The position numbers and the translations under genes were made by a program. Under the pieces are notes generated by a model, which saw only the letters and a list, made by a program, of their open reading frames with translations, had not been told where the DNA came from and made no database searches. DNA of 46,748 nucleotides from positions 1 to 46,748 of the forward strand of contig JAFQCA010000005.1 in NCBI GenBank assembly GCA_017399485.1, given 5' to 3'. Below, piece after piece: positions 35,760-43,781 of this stretch. Numbering within the stretch: the stretch's first letter is position 1; each line of letters begins with the position of its first letter. Origin of the DNA: Alistipes sp. Its GTDB lineage: Bacteria; Bacteroidota; Bacteroidia; Bacteroidales; Rikenellaceae.

Positions 35760-37889
35760 TTATCTCAAATAATCTTCAAAATAGTTTGTGATTTTGTTGT
35801 AGAGGTGTACGGCATCCGTACCGTAAACATTATGCTCGGCGCAAGGGTAGGGGAAGTAGTCCACACTGTGAATGTTGTTCTTTACACACTCCCTGACGAA
35901 ACTGAGTGAGTGCTCCCATACCACTACTGGGTCCACTGCACCTTGGCATATTAACAACTTGCCTTTCAGGCTTGTAGCCTTGTTTATGAGGCTTGTCTTG
36001 GCGAAGCCTTCGGGGTTGTTGTGTACGTTGTCCATATAGCGCTCGCCATACATCACTTCGTACCATTTCCAGTCAATTACAGGACCACCTGCAACACCAA
36101 CCTTGAATACCTCGGGGTAGTTTGTGATGAGAGATATGGTCATAAAACCTCCATAACTCCAGCCGTGTACTCCGATACGCTCCTTATCGACCCACTCGTG
36201 CGACATAAGCCACTCCATACCTGCCATCTGGTCAGCCATTTCGGCCTGACCACATTGGCGGTGGATTGCCTTCTCGAACTCGGCTCCACGATTCTGTGTG
36301 CCTCGGTTGTCCATTACGAATACCACATATCCGCGTTGTGCCATATACATTTCCCAGCGACGCAACTGTGCCAGATAGGTGTTCTGTACCATCTGCGAGT
36401 GAGGGCCGCCATAGACGTAAAGTATTACAGGATACTTCTTTGTGGGGTCAAAGTCGAGCGGCTTAATCAAGCGGTAATAGTTATCGTACTTGCCGTCAGC
36501 ACTCTTTACCGTGCCGATGGTAATCTCGCTGTAATTGTATCCGACAGTCGGGTCTTCGGCTCGGAAAACCTCGCGTGCAGGCTTGCCGTCGGTACGGCCC
36601 ACTTCAACTACACGCGGTACCTTAAGCGAAGAGTATGTGTCGATAAAATATTTTCCGCTATGGCTTACCGATGGCGTGTGCCAACCCTCTGTCGGAGTTA
36701 AGCGCATCTGCTTGCCGGTTGCAATCTCGACCTTGAAAAGATGGTTGTCGATGGGTGACACCTCTGCCGAAGTGTAGTAGACGTATTTATCATCTTGTGC
36801 TACATATTTTACATCGGCGTCAGTTGTGGCCAATCGTTTGATAACTCCCTTGTCGTTACATAGATACAGGCTCCAATAACCGTCGCGGTTGTCTGTCGAA
36901 TAGATGAATTGCGAGGGGTTGTTGCGCATAAATACAAGGGGGTGCTGAGGCTCAACCCAGCGGTCATTATGCTCCGATAGAATTTGCTTGATAAACTTGC
37001 CTGTTGTGGCGTCGTAAGAGTTAAGATGAACGTTCTTCTGCGTACGGTCCAACACCTGAATATATATGCGTTGTGAATCGGGTGACCAAGTGATATTTGT
37101 CAAGTAACGTTCCTCATCGAAGTCGGTCACTTGCATATATATGGTCTCTCCTGAAGCGATGTCGTATACACCCAGCGATACGCGCTCCGAAGCCATTCCG
37201 TTCATCGGATATTTTATGTTTTTGAGCGTACCTGTACGTGTGGTGATGTCGAGCAGCGGGAAATCTGTGACTTGTGACTCATCTTTCTGATAGAAAGCGA
37301 GTTTTGAGGCGTCAGGCGAGAAGAATATTCCGCCTGAAATGCCAAACTCGTTGCGGCTGACGCTCTGTCCGCATACGATGTTTTTATCCTCGAAAGCAGT
37401 TACAGCAACCTCCTTTTCGCCGTCAAACAGATAGAGGTTGTTATCGCGTGTGTAGGCGTATTTCCCACCCTTGCCACTCTGGCGTGTGAGGTTGGCACCT
37501 GCGGGGATTTTATTGGATGTAGTTACGCTGCGGCTCTTCAAGTCGATTGTGTTTCGCATATTGTGTGCCGATACCACAAGCGACATTGCATCATCAAATG
37601 AGTAGGCGGGAAAACGCTTGAAATCAGTCGATAAGACTTTGTTCAACTCCTCCAAACTGATGAGTGTACGACGTTTGCCTGTACGAGCATCTACTGCCAC
37701 GAGACTGTTATCCTCGACTACCGAATAAGAGTCGCTCTCACCGACCCACTGTACGGGGTAGGTTTTGGGCGTTAGTTCACGGTTAAGCACCACATCCTCG
37801 ATTGAGAGCAATTTTCGGTCTGTTTGAGCCGAAACGGTAAGAGTTGCCATAAGTAACGTAGTTACGAAAAATATAAGTTTACGTTTCAT
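35760..37889 (-). CDS. S9 family prolyl dipeptidyl peptidase (DPP4-like)
   Basis: A secreted serine peptidase that removes Xaa-Pro dipeptides. The 709 residues start with a signal peptide (MKRKLIFFVTTLLMATLTVS, then AQTD). An N-terminal beta-propeller (about 40-470: FDDAMSLVVSAHN, FFSPDASKLAFYQ, ITWSPDSQRIYIQVLDR) is followed by the alpha/beta-hydrolase domain, with KYPVILYVYGGPHSQ. The triad is Ser in GVHGWSYGGFM, Asp in CQGAVDPVVVWEHS and His in YPCAEHNVYG. Periplasmic DPP4 enzymes help use dietary or host peptides in gut Bacteroidales. The gene is bounded by a terminator and divergent from the tRNA region. Confidence 0.95.
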   Translation of the reverse strand: MKRKLIFFVTTLLMATLTVSAQTDRKLLSIEDVVLNRELTPKTYPVQWVGESDSYSVVEDNSLVAVDARTGKRRTLISLEELNKVLSTDFKRFPAYSFDDAMSLVVSAHNMRNTIDLKSRSVTTSNKIPAGANLTRQSGKGGKYAYTRDNNLYLFDGEKEVAVTAFEDKNIVCGQSVSRNEFGISGGIFFSPDASKLAFYQKDESQVTDFPLLDITTRTGTLKNIKYPMNGMASERVSLGVYDIASGETIYMQVTDFDEERYLTNITWSPDSQRIYIQVLDRTQKNVHLNSYDATTGKFIKQILSEHNDRWVEPQHPLVFMRNNPSQFIYSTDNRDGYWSLYLCNDKGVIKRLATTDADVKYVAQDDKYVYYTSAEVSPIDNHLFKVEIATGKQMRLTPTEGWHTPSVSHSGKYFIDTYSSLKVPRVVEVGRTDGKPAREVFRAEDPTVGYNYSEITIGTVKSADGKYDNYYRLIKPLDFDPTKKYPVILYVYGGPHSQMVQNTYLAQLRRWEMYMAQRGYVVFVMDNRGTQNRGAEFEKAIHRQCGQAEMADQMAGMEWLMSHEWVDKERIGVHGWSYGGFMTISLITNYPEVFKVGVAGGPVIDWKWYEVMYGERYMDNVHNNPEGFAKTSLINKATSLKGKLLICQGAVDPVVVWEHSLSFVRECVKNNIHSVDYFPYPCAEHNVYGTDAVHLYNKITNYFEDYLR

Positions 37890-37958
37890 TATAATACTAT
37901 TGTTATTTAGTTTCTTTGTGCGAAAGTAGATATTTTTTGCATAAATTGCAATTTCTCA

Positions 37959-37988
37959 TTTGTAGAATTGACTAATAAAACATCTTTG
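37959..37988 (+). promoter_or_regulatory. Candidate promoter of the small ORF at 38002
   Basis: TTTG (37959-37962) and CATCTTTG (37981-37988) are 18 nt apart. The -7 box has one mismatch to TAnnTTTG and the spacing is slightly short. Confidence 0.4.
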
Positions 37989-38001
37989 CAGTTTTCAAGG
38001 T

Positions 38002-38127
38002 ATGAAATATCTTAACCCTCTTGTCGTCTTAGCGAGGAGGGAATATACGGTTTGCGCGAAGATGTTAGGGGTATTCCAAAAGATGTTGGAGGCATTCCAA
38101 GTGCAGATAACGGGTAGAAAACGATAA
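38002..38127 (+). CDS. Candidate small ORF with a duplicated heptapeptide
   Basis: An uninterrupted ATG-to-TAA frame of 41 codons, not part of any larger ORF. The middle holds two copies of a seven-residue unit, KMLGVFQ then KMLEAFQ. In DNA the copies are 21 bp apart and agree at 16 of 19 bases (38061-38079, 38082-38100), all differences being transitions. The N-terminal half reads MKYLNPLVVLARREYTVCA and the end is basic (GRKR). A promoter-like sequence lies just upstream. No function or domain is known; similar short KMLGxF-type repeats occur in other Bacteroidota hypothetical ORFs as I recall them. It could be a peptide gene, a decayed one, or a noncoding element. Confidence 0.4.
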   Translation: MKYLNPLVVLARREYTVCAKMLGVFQKMLEAFQVQITGRKR

Positions 38128-38162
38128 TTTTTCGAAAAAAAATAAAAATTTTTCAAAAAAAG

Positions 38163-38193
38163 TTTGTCATATCAGAAAATATATCTACATTTG
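38163..38193 (+). promoter_or_regulatory. Promoter of tRNA-Leu
   Basis: TTTG (38163-38166) and the -7 box TACATTTG (38186-38193) are 19 nt apart, matching the Bacteroidales consensus fully. The tRNA begins 22 nt after the -7 box. Confidence 0.75.
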
Positions 38194-38215
38194 CACACCC
38201 AATTAAGGAATTGGA

Positions 38216-38302
38216 GCCCAGATGGCGGAATCGGTAGACGCGCTGGTCTCAAACACCAGTAGGTTCACCCCTGTGCCGGTTCGACCCCGGCTCTGGGTAC
38301 CA
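38216..38302 (+). tRNA. tRNA-Leu (anticodon CAA)
   Basis: A class II tRNA of 87 nt with encoded CCA. The acceptor arms are GCCCAGA and TCTGGGT (first pair G-U). The anticodon arm is CTGGT-CTCAAAC-ACCAG with CAA at positions 34-36, reading UUG. A long variable arm (AGGTTCACCCCT region) and the T-arm CCGGTTCGACCCCGG follow. It has its own promoter and terminator. Confidence 0.95.
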
Positions 38303-38304
38303 CG

Positions 38305-38334
38305 AGAGAAGTTCGAGAGGACTTCTCTTTTTTT
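38305..38334 (+). terminator. Terminator after tRNA-Leu
   Basis: AGAGAAGT (38305-38312) pairs with ACTTCTCT (38321-38328), followed by six or more T. It starts 3 nt after the tRNA CCA end. Beyond it, up to the next terminator, nothing else is seen. Confidence 0.85.
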
Positions 38335-38406
38335 GTGCCTAATTTTAGCCTCTATTTTGGCGTTATTGGTTTTTTGCTGATGTTGCATAAATCACTCGGA
38401 TAATTC

Positions 38407-38442
38407 AAAAAAACAGCCGCATAGAGTGTACTATGCGGCTGT
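38407..38442 (-). terminator. Terminator of the second Gfo/Idh/MocA gene
   Basis: A perfect 12-bp stem (ACAGCCGCATAG with CTATGCGGCTGT) around a 6-nt loop, followed on the minus strand by seven T. Confidence 0.9.
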
Positions 38443-38463
38443 AAATATACATTCCGAGTGGGA

Positions 38464-39924
38464 TTACATCTTGTAGAACTCCTCCCAACCCTTGCGAGGC
38501 GGTGTGCCTACGAGCATAGCGTTGGCGAAGGGGTCGTTTACGATAATCTTCTTCTCGCGGTCAAATACAATCTTCTTGTTCAAGCGCTGAGCCATTACTC
38601 CCAAGCAGAATACCTGACACAACGGACCGAACTTCTCAAACGGAGAGCGTGATTTCTCCTCGCCCATACAAGCCAAGAGGAAGTTCTCGTAGTGGTTCGA
38701 CGGACTCTTCGGCACCTCAGGCAACTTGCTGGCCATCTCCTTAGCCTTTGCTGCGGGGATAATCTGTGTCGTAGCACCGTGTGAGCCACGCTTAAAGATA
38801 AGGTCCTTAGAGTACATAATGGTACCGGGATTGAGTTTAACAGCCGAAGCAGCCGCAGGTTTACCTCCGATAGTCGGTACATCGCTACCCATCTTTGACT
38901 CACCATATCCATCGGGTATAGAGGGGTAGTTACCAATACCATCCCACCAATTGATGGTCATCGCAGGCATCTCGCCACGACGAGGGAACTTAAACTGCAA
39001 AGTCGAAGCCATCGGGAAGAAGTATGTATTCCAACCGTCCAACTTGAGAGGCTCAACCTCGTAGGGCAGGCCCAAATCGAGGAATTCGTGGATTGTATCA
39101 ATCAAGTGCGCACCCCAATCGCCTAATGCGCCCATACCGAAGTCGTACCAACTGCGCCAGTTGCCGGGGTGATACTTCTCGTTAAACTCGTGGAACTGTT
39201 GTGTTGTGTGCCACAAATCCCAATCCATACCATCGGGAATAGGCTGTGCTTGCGGATAACGGTCAATATTAACGTCGTAGCCGTGCCAGCGACGTGAGTT
39301 GTTCATATGAGCATCAACGTGTGTAACGTCCTTGATGATACCGGCCTCTTTCCAAGCCTTGAATTGGAAGTAGTTGGCCTCAGAGTGGCCCTGATTACCA
39401 CCTTGTGTAACAAGTTGAGGGTTACGTGCCGCAGCGTCAATCATCAACTGACACTCGTGGAATGTACGGCCCATAGGCTTCTCGACATATACGTGCTTGC
39501 CCTGATTCAGAGCCAACATAACGCAGGGGAAATGCGAGAAGTCGGGAGTCTCAACTACGACAGCCTCAAATTGGTTGCCCATCTCGTCAAACATCTTGCG
39601 GAAATCGGTATAAACCTTAGCATCGGGATGTGCTGCGATAGACTCCTGACTACCCTTTGATTTGGGGTCAACGTCACACATTGCAACGATATTAGCCAAG
39701 CCAGTCTTCTCGAATTCGCGCATAACCTCGCGACCACGATTGGCCATACCAATCCAAGCGATGTTTACTTTACCAAGTTTTGCAAAACGAGCCTTTTTGT
39801 CCTCCTGCTGGGGTTGTGGCGCATTTGCGGCAGTAGCCGTTGTTGCCAATCCACCCATCATAACACCTGCTGCGGCCAATCCTGAACGCTTCAAGAAATC
39901 TCCGCGTGAAATTTTATTACTCAT
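38464..39924 (-). CDS. Exported Gfo/Idh/MocA oxidoreductase (second copy)
   Basis: A 486-residue paralogue in family but not a close copy of the gene at 31428. The leader MSNKISRGDFLKRSGLAAAG is again Tat-like with a single arginine at the twin-arginine site. The Rossmann domain has NIAWIGMANRGREVMREF, MCDVD, VVETPDFSHF and the canonical VEKPMGRTFHE. The substrate domain has QGGNQGHSEANYFQF, NWRSWYDFGMGALGDWGAHL and MPAMTINWWDG. The leader contains a perfect 8-bp palindrome (39951-39970). It may be a second oxidoreductase of the same exported glycoside pathway, for example with different substrate range or for the reverse reduction; that is inference. Confidence 0.92.
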   Translation of the reverse strand: MSNKISRGDFLKRSGLAAAGVMMGGLATTATAANAPQPQQEDKKARFAKLGKVNIAWIGMANRGREVMREFEKTGLANIVAMCDVDPKSKGSQESIAAHPDAKVYTDFRKMFDEMGNQFEAVVVETPDFSHFPCVMLALNQGKHVYVEKPMGRTFHECQLMIDAAARNPQLVTQGGNQGHSEANYFQFKAWKEAGIIKDVTHVDAHMNNSRRWHGYDVNIDRYPQAQPIPDGMDWDLWHTTQQFHEFNEKYHPGNWRSWYDFGMGALGDWGAHLIDTIHEFLDLGLPYEVEPLKLDGWNTYFFPMASTLQFKFPRRGEMPAMTINWWDGIGNYPSIPDGYGESKMGSDVPTIGGKPAAASAVKLNPGTIMYSKDLIFKRGSHGATTQIIPAAKAKEMASKLPEVPKSPSNHYENFLLACMGEEKSRSPFEKFGPLCQVFCLGVMAQRLNKKIVFDREKKIIVNDPFANAMLVGTPPRKGWEEFYKM

Positions 39925-39950
39925 CGTTCTGGGGTTTTATTTAGTTATAG

Positions 39951-39970
39951 TTTTTGTTAGTCAACAAAAA
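39951..39970. repeat. 8-bp palindrome upstream of the second Gfo/Idh/MocA gene
   Basis: TTTTTGTT (39951-39958) and AACAAAAA (39963-39970) flank AGTC. It lies between a TATCTTTA -7-like box (minus strand, 39983-39990) and the start codon, so it would be in the leader. Possible operator. Confidence 0.45.
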
Positions 39971-40104
39971 AGTTTTCGCCCCTAAAGATAGTAATAAAAA
40001 ATGGAAAAATGATTTGTTGCGAGAAAAAAACTCAATAATGTGCATCAATAAATTGTCGGATGAGTCTGTTTGATAAGTCGCTTTTTTGGGTGTGGAGATA
40101 AATC

Positions 40105-40140
40105 ATAAAGGCCCGCCACGATATTCGGGCAGGCCTTTTA
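40105..40140 (-). terminator. Terminator of the Omp28-type gene
   Basis: AAAGGCC pairs with GGCCTTT around a GC-rich loop that can pair further. It lies about 50 nt past the stop of the minus-strand gene at 40188, with moderately T-rich sequence after it. The rest of 39991-40187 shows nothing else. Confidence 0.65.
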
Positions 40141-40187
40141 TGGTTATAGGAGTGACACGAAGTCAAACCTAATGATGTCGGTTTTGA

Positions 40188-41405
40188 TTACTCTTCGTTC
40201 TCGCTTTCTTCGTACTCGAATGCAACCTCACCCTCAAGCGGCATTTCGATTACATTGTTTACGAAATAAGACTCGCGACCTTGAACCTTTTCGGGTGTGG
40301 TAACAAAGAGTACAATCCTGCAATTCTCGCGCTTCCACTTATCCTTTAATTCAATAGTGAAAGTGTATTCTGCGGTTTCACCCTTCTTGATGGGCTGTAC
40401 CTCGCCATCCTCGCCTACGGGGCCAATATCGTAACCCGTATAGTCAGAAGATGATGCCTTGCTGTCGGCTACACGGATACAGTTGTCGTGAATGTTGAAG
40501 TCACCCTCGAAACCATAGTTGGTTTGCTGTCCATAGATGCCGTCCTCCAGCAACCACGCACCAATACGGAACTTAGACTCCTCGGCAGCCTTTACGGTAG
40601 CATTGATGATAACCTTATCCTCCTCGATGTATGATACGGCTGAGATACCAGCCTTTGTTGTAGTACGCTCAAATGATGCATCAACCATCTTGTGGATTAC
40701 TTCAACCATATTGGAATAGAGTCCATACGTATAATACATATCGGCACTTAGTGATGGGAAACCGCCTACGCCCATAGCAACGTCCAAAGCGTAGTTTGCC
40801 AAGTATGCAGGGTCACTGCCATTGTAACGGTGGGCAGCAGCAAGTACTGTCTTGTCGGCGAAAGTATTATCCTGCATTACCTCTCTAAGAGCCAAAATCA
40901 TACCAGGACAGTAACCGCAGCCTGTTCCTGTAAACTGGGTCAAGAGTACGCGACGCTTGAAGTTGAGGTTTTCGGGGTCAGAGTCTGTGGGACCTTCGGG
41001 TGTCTCGTTGTCGTCGGGATTCTCTTCGGGGTCCTCTTCAGGCTCCTCGGCAGTGATGGTTATAGTCTCCGAAATATCAGATTTGTATGATGCCCAGAAT
41101 TTGTACTCTCCTGCAACAGTTGTACTGAACTCCATATTCTCAAACTCTACGATATTGTCCTCGTCGTCGTAGATGGTGAATCCTTCGGTCAGTACCTCGC
41201 CGTTCAGGGTAATCTCCAATACTGCAACATCCTCACCATCGGCGATAATAGTCGAGGGGGTGGCTGTTAGTACAAGCCCTGTTTGGGGGTTCTCAGGCTC
41301 CTGATTATTCTCTTGCTGCTCTTCCTCCCAACCGATACCTTTCAAACAAGAGTTGCACAAAAGAAGTGTTGTGCAGAGCATTGCAAATAATTTCAATGTT
41401 TTCAT
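40188..41405 (-). CDS. Omp28-type lipoprotein with a thioredoxin-like CxxC motif
   Basis: A 405-residue lipoprotein (MKTLKLFAMLCTTLLLCNSC, lipobox Cys20). After an acidic linker comes an immunoglobulin-like domain (about 45-115, LVLTATPSTIIADGEDVAVL). A low-complexity Glu/Asp/Pro/Asn-rich spacer follows (about 116-145), then the Omp28-related domain beginning RRVLLTQFTGTGCGYCPGMI (about 150-170), whose CGYC sits where thioredoxins have CxxC. A beta-rich C-terminus ends the protein. Omp28 proteins are Bacteroidota outer-membrane-associated proteins first noted in Porphyromonas. It starts 22 nt after the DUF6029-like gene and looks like the last gene of that run. Confidence 0.85.
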   Translation of the reverse strand: MKTLKLFAMLCTTLLLCNSCLKGIGWEEEQQENNQEPENPQTGLVLTATPSTIIADGEDVAVLEITLNGEVLTEGFTIYDDEDNIVEFENMEFSTTVAGEYKFWASYKSDISETITITAEEPEEDPEENPDDNETPEGPTDSDPENLNFKRRVLLTQFTGTGCGYCPGMILALREVMQDNTFADKTVLAAAHRYNGSDPAYLANYALDVAMGVGGFPSLSADMYYTYGLYSNMVEVIHKMVDASFERTTTKAGISAVSYIEEDKVIINATVKAAEESKFRIGAWLLEDGIYGQQTNYGFEGDFNIHDNCIRVADSKASSSDYTGYDIGPVGEDGEVQPIKKGETAEYTFTIELKDKWKRENCRIVLFVTTPEKVQGRESYFVNNVIEMPLEGEVAFEYEESENEE

Positions 41406-41427
41406 AGTTCTGTGGTAATCTTAATGG

Positions 41428-43005
41428 TTAGAATGAAGATGTAAGAACAAGGTTAAATCCTGTATATGCAGGCGAGAAACGGCATACGCCTCCAGAGCAT
41501 ACATAACCTGCGCGGTTACGTCCATAACTCAACTGTACGCGAGTGCGGTTGTGAGTGTATGAAAAACCTCCGTTGTAGTAGTTGGTCTTTGTAAGGTCGA
41601 TGTTGTACATATCGCTGAAAAAGATACTCCACTTCGGTGCCATACTGTACTCCACCAAACCTGCTATCCAGTCACCCTCATACTCATCCGACCAGAGGTA
41701 TTGAGCCTCCACGCGCAGTGAGTTCTTGCGGTTGAACTTATATGTCACATCGCCCACAAATACATTTGATACATAGGTGCGGTGCTTGTAACCGTGTGAA
41801 GGATTCCACTCCTGGAAAGAGTAGAGGAATATGGTCTTCAACTGCTTGTTCCACTGACGCTCAACATCGAAGTTGAAGTCTTGCCACAAACGCTCATTCT
41901 TGCCACGCTCGGTCTGGCTGGCGTGCAGAGTATAGAACGTTGAGTAGTTGACGTGCATATTCCAATAGCGGTAGCGGTCATCCTTGTTACGGATAGAGTA
42001 ACAAGCATCCACCTGACCACCAATCTCGCCCTCGGTATTAACCTGATAGGGGTTGAGGTTTGCGAGCATATAGGTGTATTGGCGAGTCAATGCCGGCAGA
42101 TAGTTGAGTGTGTTGCCGATACCTGCGTCGTAGAGCGATAGGCGAGTGGCCATATTATCCAACTGGCGGAATGTCGCCATAATGCTGAATGTGTTGATGT
42201 TATAGCCAATCTCTCCCAACAATGCCTTACCGCTGCTGGCTTGTTGCGCTGATGCCGCAAGGTCCTTGCTCTTCTCGACATACTCACCTCGTAATGACAG
42301 ACCATTCCAACCGAAGTTCAAGCGACCAGAATACATATTGAGGTTAGGATTAGTCAATCCTGCCGCGCTAAAATTCATCATCGGGTCCAACGAAAGACTT
42401 TGGTTACGATTGACGTAACTACCCTCGACGTTGAACAGTGCTGCATCCCAACTGAATATATCGCTCAACGATACGCTCAAGTCGGCTGCGCGTACCCAAG
42501 AGTCTGCGTAGTCGGTATAGAGGCGGGGACGGCCATACATACCCTTAACGCGTACATAATTGCCAAAATTATATATGCCTCGAATACCCTCCAGCGAATT
42601 GTTCAAACCCAACTGTCGGTCCTCAAACGAGCGGAAGATAAGACCGTTGCCGAGTTGGTCGAATATATCGCCGACCATCAACTCGAAGTTGTCGTCCTGC
42701 CACTGGATATATTTTGATGCAAGATAGAACTTATGGCCTGTAGCCAAGTCGTCATAGCCCTGCAATACGGGCAAAAATGCATTTGCCTGAATACCTGCCG
42801 AGAAACGACCATTTGAGTAATCTACCTTGAGATAGTTGTTTGAGCCGAATTTGTCTTTAGGGGTTTCGCCAATCTTTGAATCATCCATATAATATATGGT
42901 ATTTGACTCCAGACTGCCCGAAACTTGGCCCTCGCCCACCTGTACCTGCGCTGAGGCTGAGGCGATAGCGCAAATTCCTACAAGTAAAAGTATAATGCGT
43001 TTCAT
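41428..43005 (-). CDS. DUF6029-like outer-membrane beta-barrel protein
   Basis: A 525-residue protein with a signal peptide (MKRIILLLVGICAIASASAQ). The mature part is a succession of aromatic-rich beta strands typical of an outer-membrane barrel: SGSLESNTIYYMDDSKIGET, YLKVDYSNGRFSAGIQANAF, GDIFDQLGNGLIFRSFEDRQ, VRVKGMYGRPRLYTDY, and NGGFSYTHNRTRVQLSYGRN with GYVCSGGVCRF near the end. The two cysteines there could form a loop disulfide. The closest family I recognise is DUF6029, of unknown function. It sits 6 nt after the TlpA-like gene and before the Omp28-type gene. Confidence 0.78.
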   Translation of the reverse strand: MKRIILLLVGICAIASASAQVQVGEGQVSGSLESNTIYYMDDSKIGETPKDKFGSNNYLKVDYSNGRFSAGIQANAFLPVLQGYDDLATGHKFYLASKYIQWQDDNFELMVGDIFDQLGNGLIFRSFEDRQLGLNNSLEGIRGIYNFGNYVRVKGMYGRPRLYTDYADSWVRAADLSVSLSDIFSWDAALFNVEGSYVNRNQSLSLDPMMNFSAAGLTNPNLNMYSGRLNFGWNGLSLRGEYVEKSKDLAASAQQASSGKALLGEIGYNINTFSIMATFRQLDNMATRLSLYDAGIGNTLNYLPALTRQYTYMLANLNPYQVNTEGEIGGQVDACYSIRNKDDRYRYWNMHVNYSTFYTLHASQTERGKNERLWQDFNFDVERQWNKQLKTIFLYSFQEWNPSHGYKHRTYVSNVFVGDVTYKFNRKNSLRVEAQYLWSDEYEGDWIAGLVEYSMAPKWSIFFSDMYNIDLTKTNYYNGGFSYTHNRTRVQLSYGRNRAGYVCSGGVCRFSPAYTGFNLVLTSSF

Positions 43006-43011
43006 CTCGGA

Positions 43012-43503
43012 TTACTTTTTCTTTTTCAACTCCAGAATCTTGTCAAAGAGAAGTTGCTCGCTGCCGGGAGTGTAACCCGAATGCGAGAATACAATCTTGC
43101 CATTGGCATCTACGACAAACGACTGCGGAGTCAGTGATACGTTCATTGCTCGCTTGAGTGTCTGTTTATCGTCATACAAGCAGATAAAGTCCCAACCGCG
43201 CGATGATGCGATGGTTTTGGCTGATGCCTTCATACGGGCATCATCTGTTGAAATGGCTACAACTTCGAAGTCAGCCTCCTCGCGCCACTCTTCCAATGCA
43301 TCGTTAATTGCATTCAACTCCTGAATACAAGGTTTGCAGGTAATCGACCAATAAGAGATAATCATCGGCTTACCTTTAGCAATCGAACGCATCGAAACAA
43401 TCTTTCCCTGTGCATTCTCAATCTTTACGTCGGGCAGTTGCTGTGCCGAAAGCGAAACAACGCTCATAAGCAAACATACCAAACTCAAAAGTCTCTTCAT
43501 CAT
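43012..43503 (-). CDS. TlpA/ResA-like thiol-disulfide oxidoreductase
   Basis: A 163-residue secreted thioredoxin-fold protein. The start at MMKRLLSLVCLLMSVVSLSA (second Met equally possible) gives a signal peptide ending SAQQ; the longer frame up to 43602 runs through a repeat-bearing intergenic region and is rejected. The core has PMIISYWSITCKPCIQELNA with the active-site CKPC, then FEVVAISTDDARM and the cis-Pro region LTPQSFVVDANGKIVF. It probably reduces or isomerises disulfides in periplasmic or outer-membrane partners. It is followed 6 nt later by the DUF6029-like barrel, whose Cys pair could be a target. Confidence 0.92.
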   Translation of the reverse strand: MMKRLLSLVCLLMSVVSLSAQQLPDVKIENAQGKIVSMRSIAKGKPMIISYWSITCKPCIQELNAINDALEEWREEADFEVVAISTDDARMKASAKTIASSRGWDFICLYDDKQTLKRAMNVSLTPQSFVVDANGKIVFSHSGYTPGSEQLLFDKILELKKKK

Positions 43504-43547
43504 AGTCTTATTTTGTTCTATTATAAAAAACCGCAAATGATTATATA

Positions 43548-43555
43548 CAAAATTA
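43548..43555 (-). promoter_or_regulatory. -7 box for the tlpA-like/DUF6029-like/Omp28 run
   Basis: Minus-strand TAATTTTG matches TAnnTTTG, 45 nt upstream of the tlpA-like start. The -33 element is weak. Confidence 0.45.
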
Positions 43556-43604
43556 CACAACCATAGGTTATACCTCGTTCGGAGCCTCCAAGAGGCGACC
43601 AAAG

Positions 43605-43663
43605 CCCCTGCCTAAGGCGGGGATTGGGGGTGGGTCAAACTTGTTAATGCGGCTAAAAGCCGC
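43605..43663. repeat. GC-rich hairpin element in the intergenic region
   Basis: CCCCTGCCTAAGGCGGGG (43605-43622, one bulge) is followed by TTGGGGGTGGGTC and then a perfect GCGGC-TAAAA-GCCGC hairpin (43649-43663). It is far more G-rich than its surroundings, and the GGGGGTGGGTC text recalls dispersed Bacteroidota intergenic repeats. Apart from this element, the -7 box and the terminator, 43504-43781 holds nothing I can support. Confidence 0.45.
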
Positions 43664-43726
43664 AACGTATGCTTAATGGAGCAAAACGCCTTAAAGGTAG
43701 TGTGAAAATGTATATAAGCACAAAAC

Positions 43727-43766
43727 CGCAAATGAGGAGTCCCTTTGTGGGGAACTCCTCATTGCG
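43727..43766 (-). terminator. Terminator of the large lipoprotein gene
   Basis: AATGAGGAGT (43731-43740) pairs with ACTCCTCATT (43754-43763), with extra pairing on both ends. The following minus-strand stretch is GGTTTTGTG, a weak T-run. It separates the large lipoprotein gene from the tlpA-like gene. Confidence 0.7.
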
Positions 43767-43781
43767 AAATATGTTAGAGAA

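Noticed and set aside
38216..38302. tRNA-Leu as an integration site
   Set aside because: No repeat of its 3' end and no integrase nearby.
38203..38388. Minus-strand ORF of 61 codons
   Set aside because: It lies across tRNA-Leu and its terminator; the tRNA explains the sequence fully.
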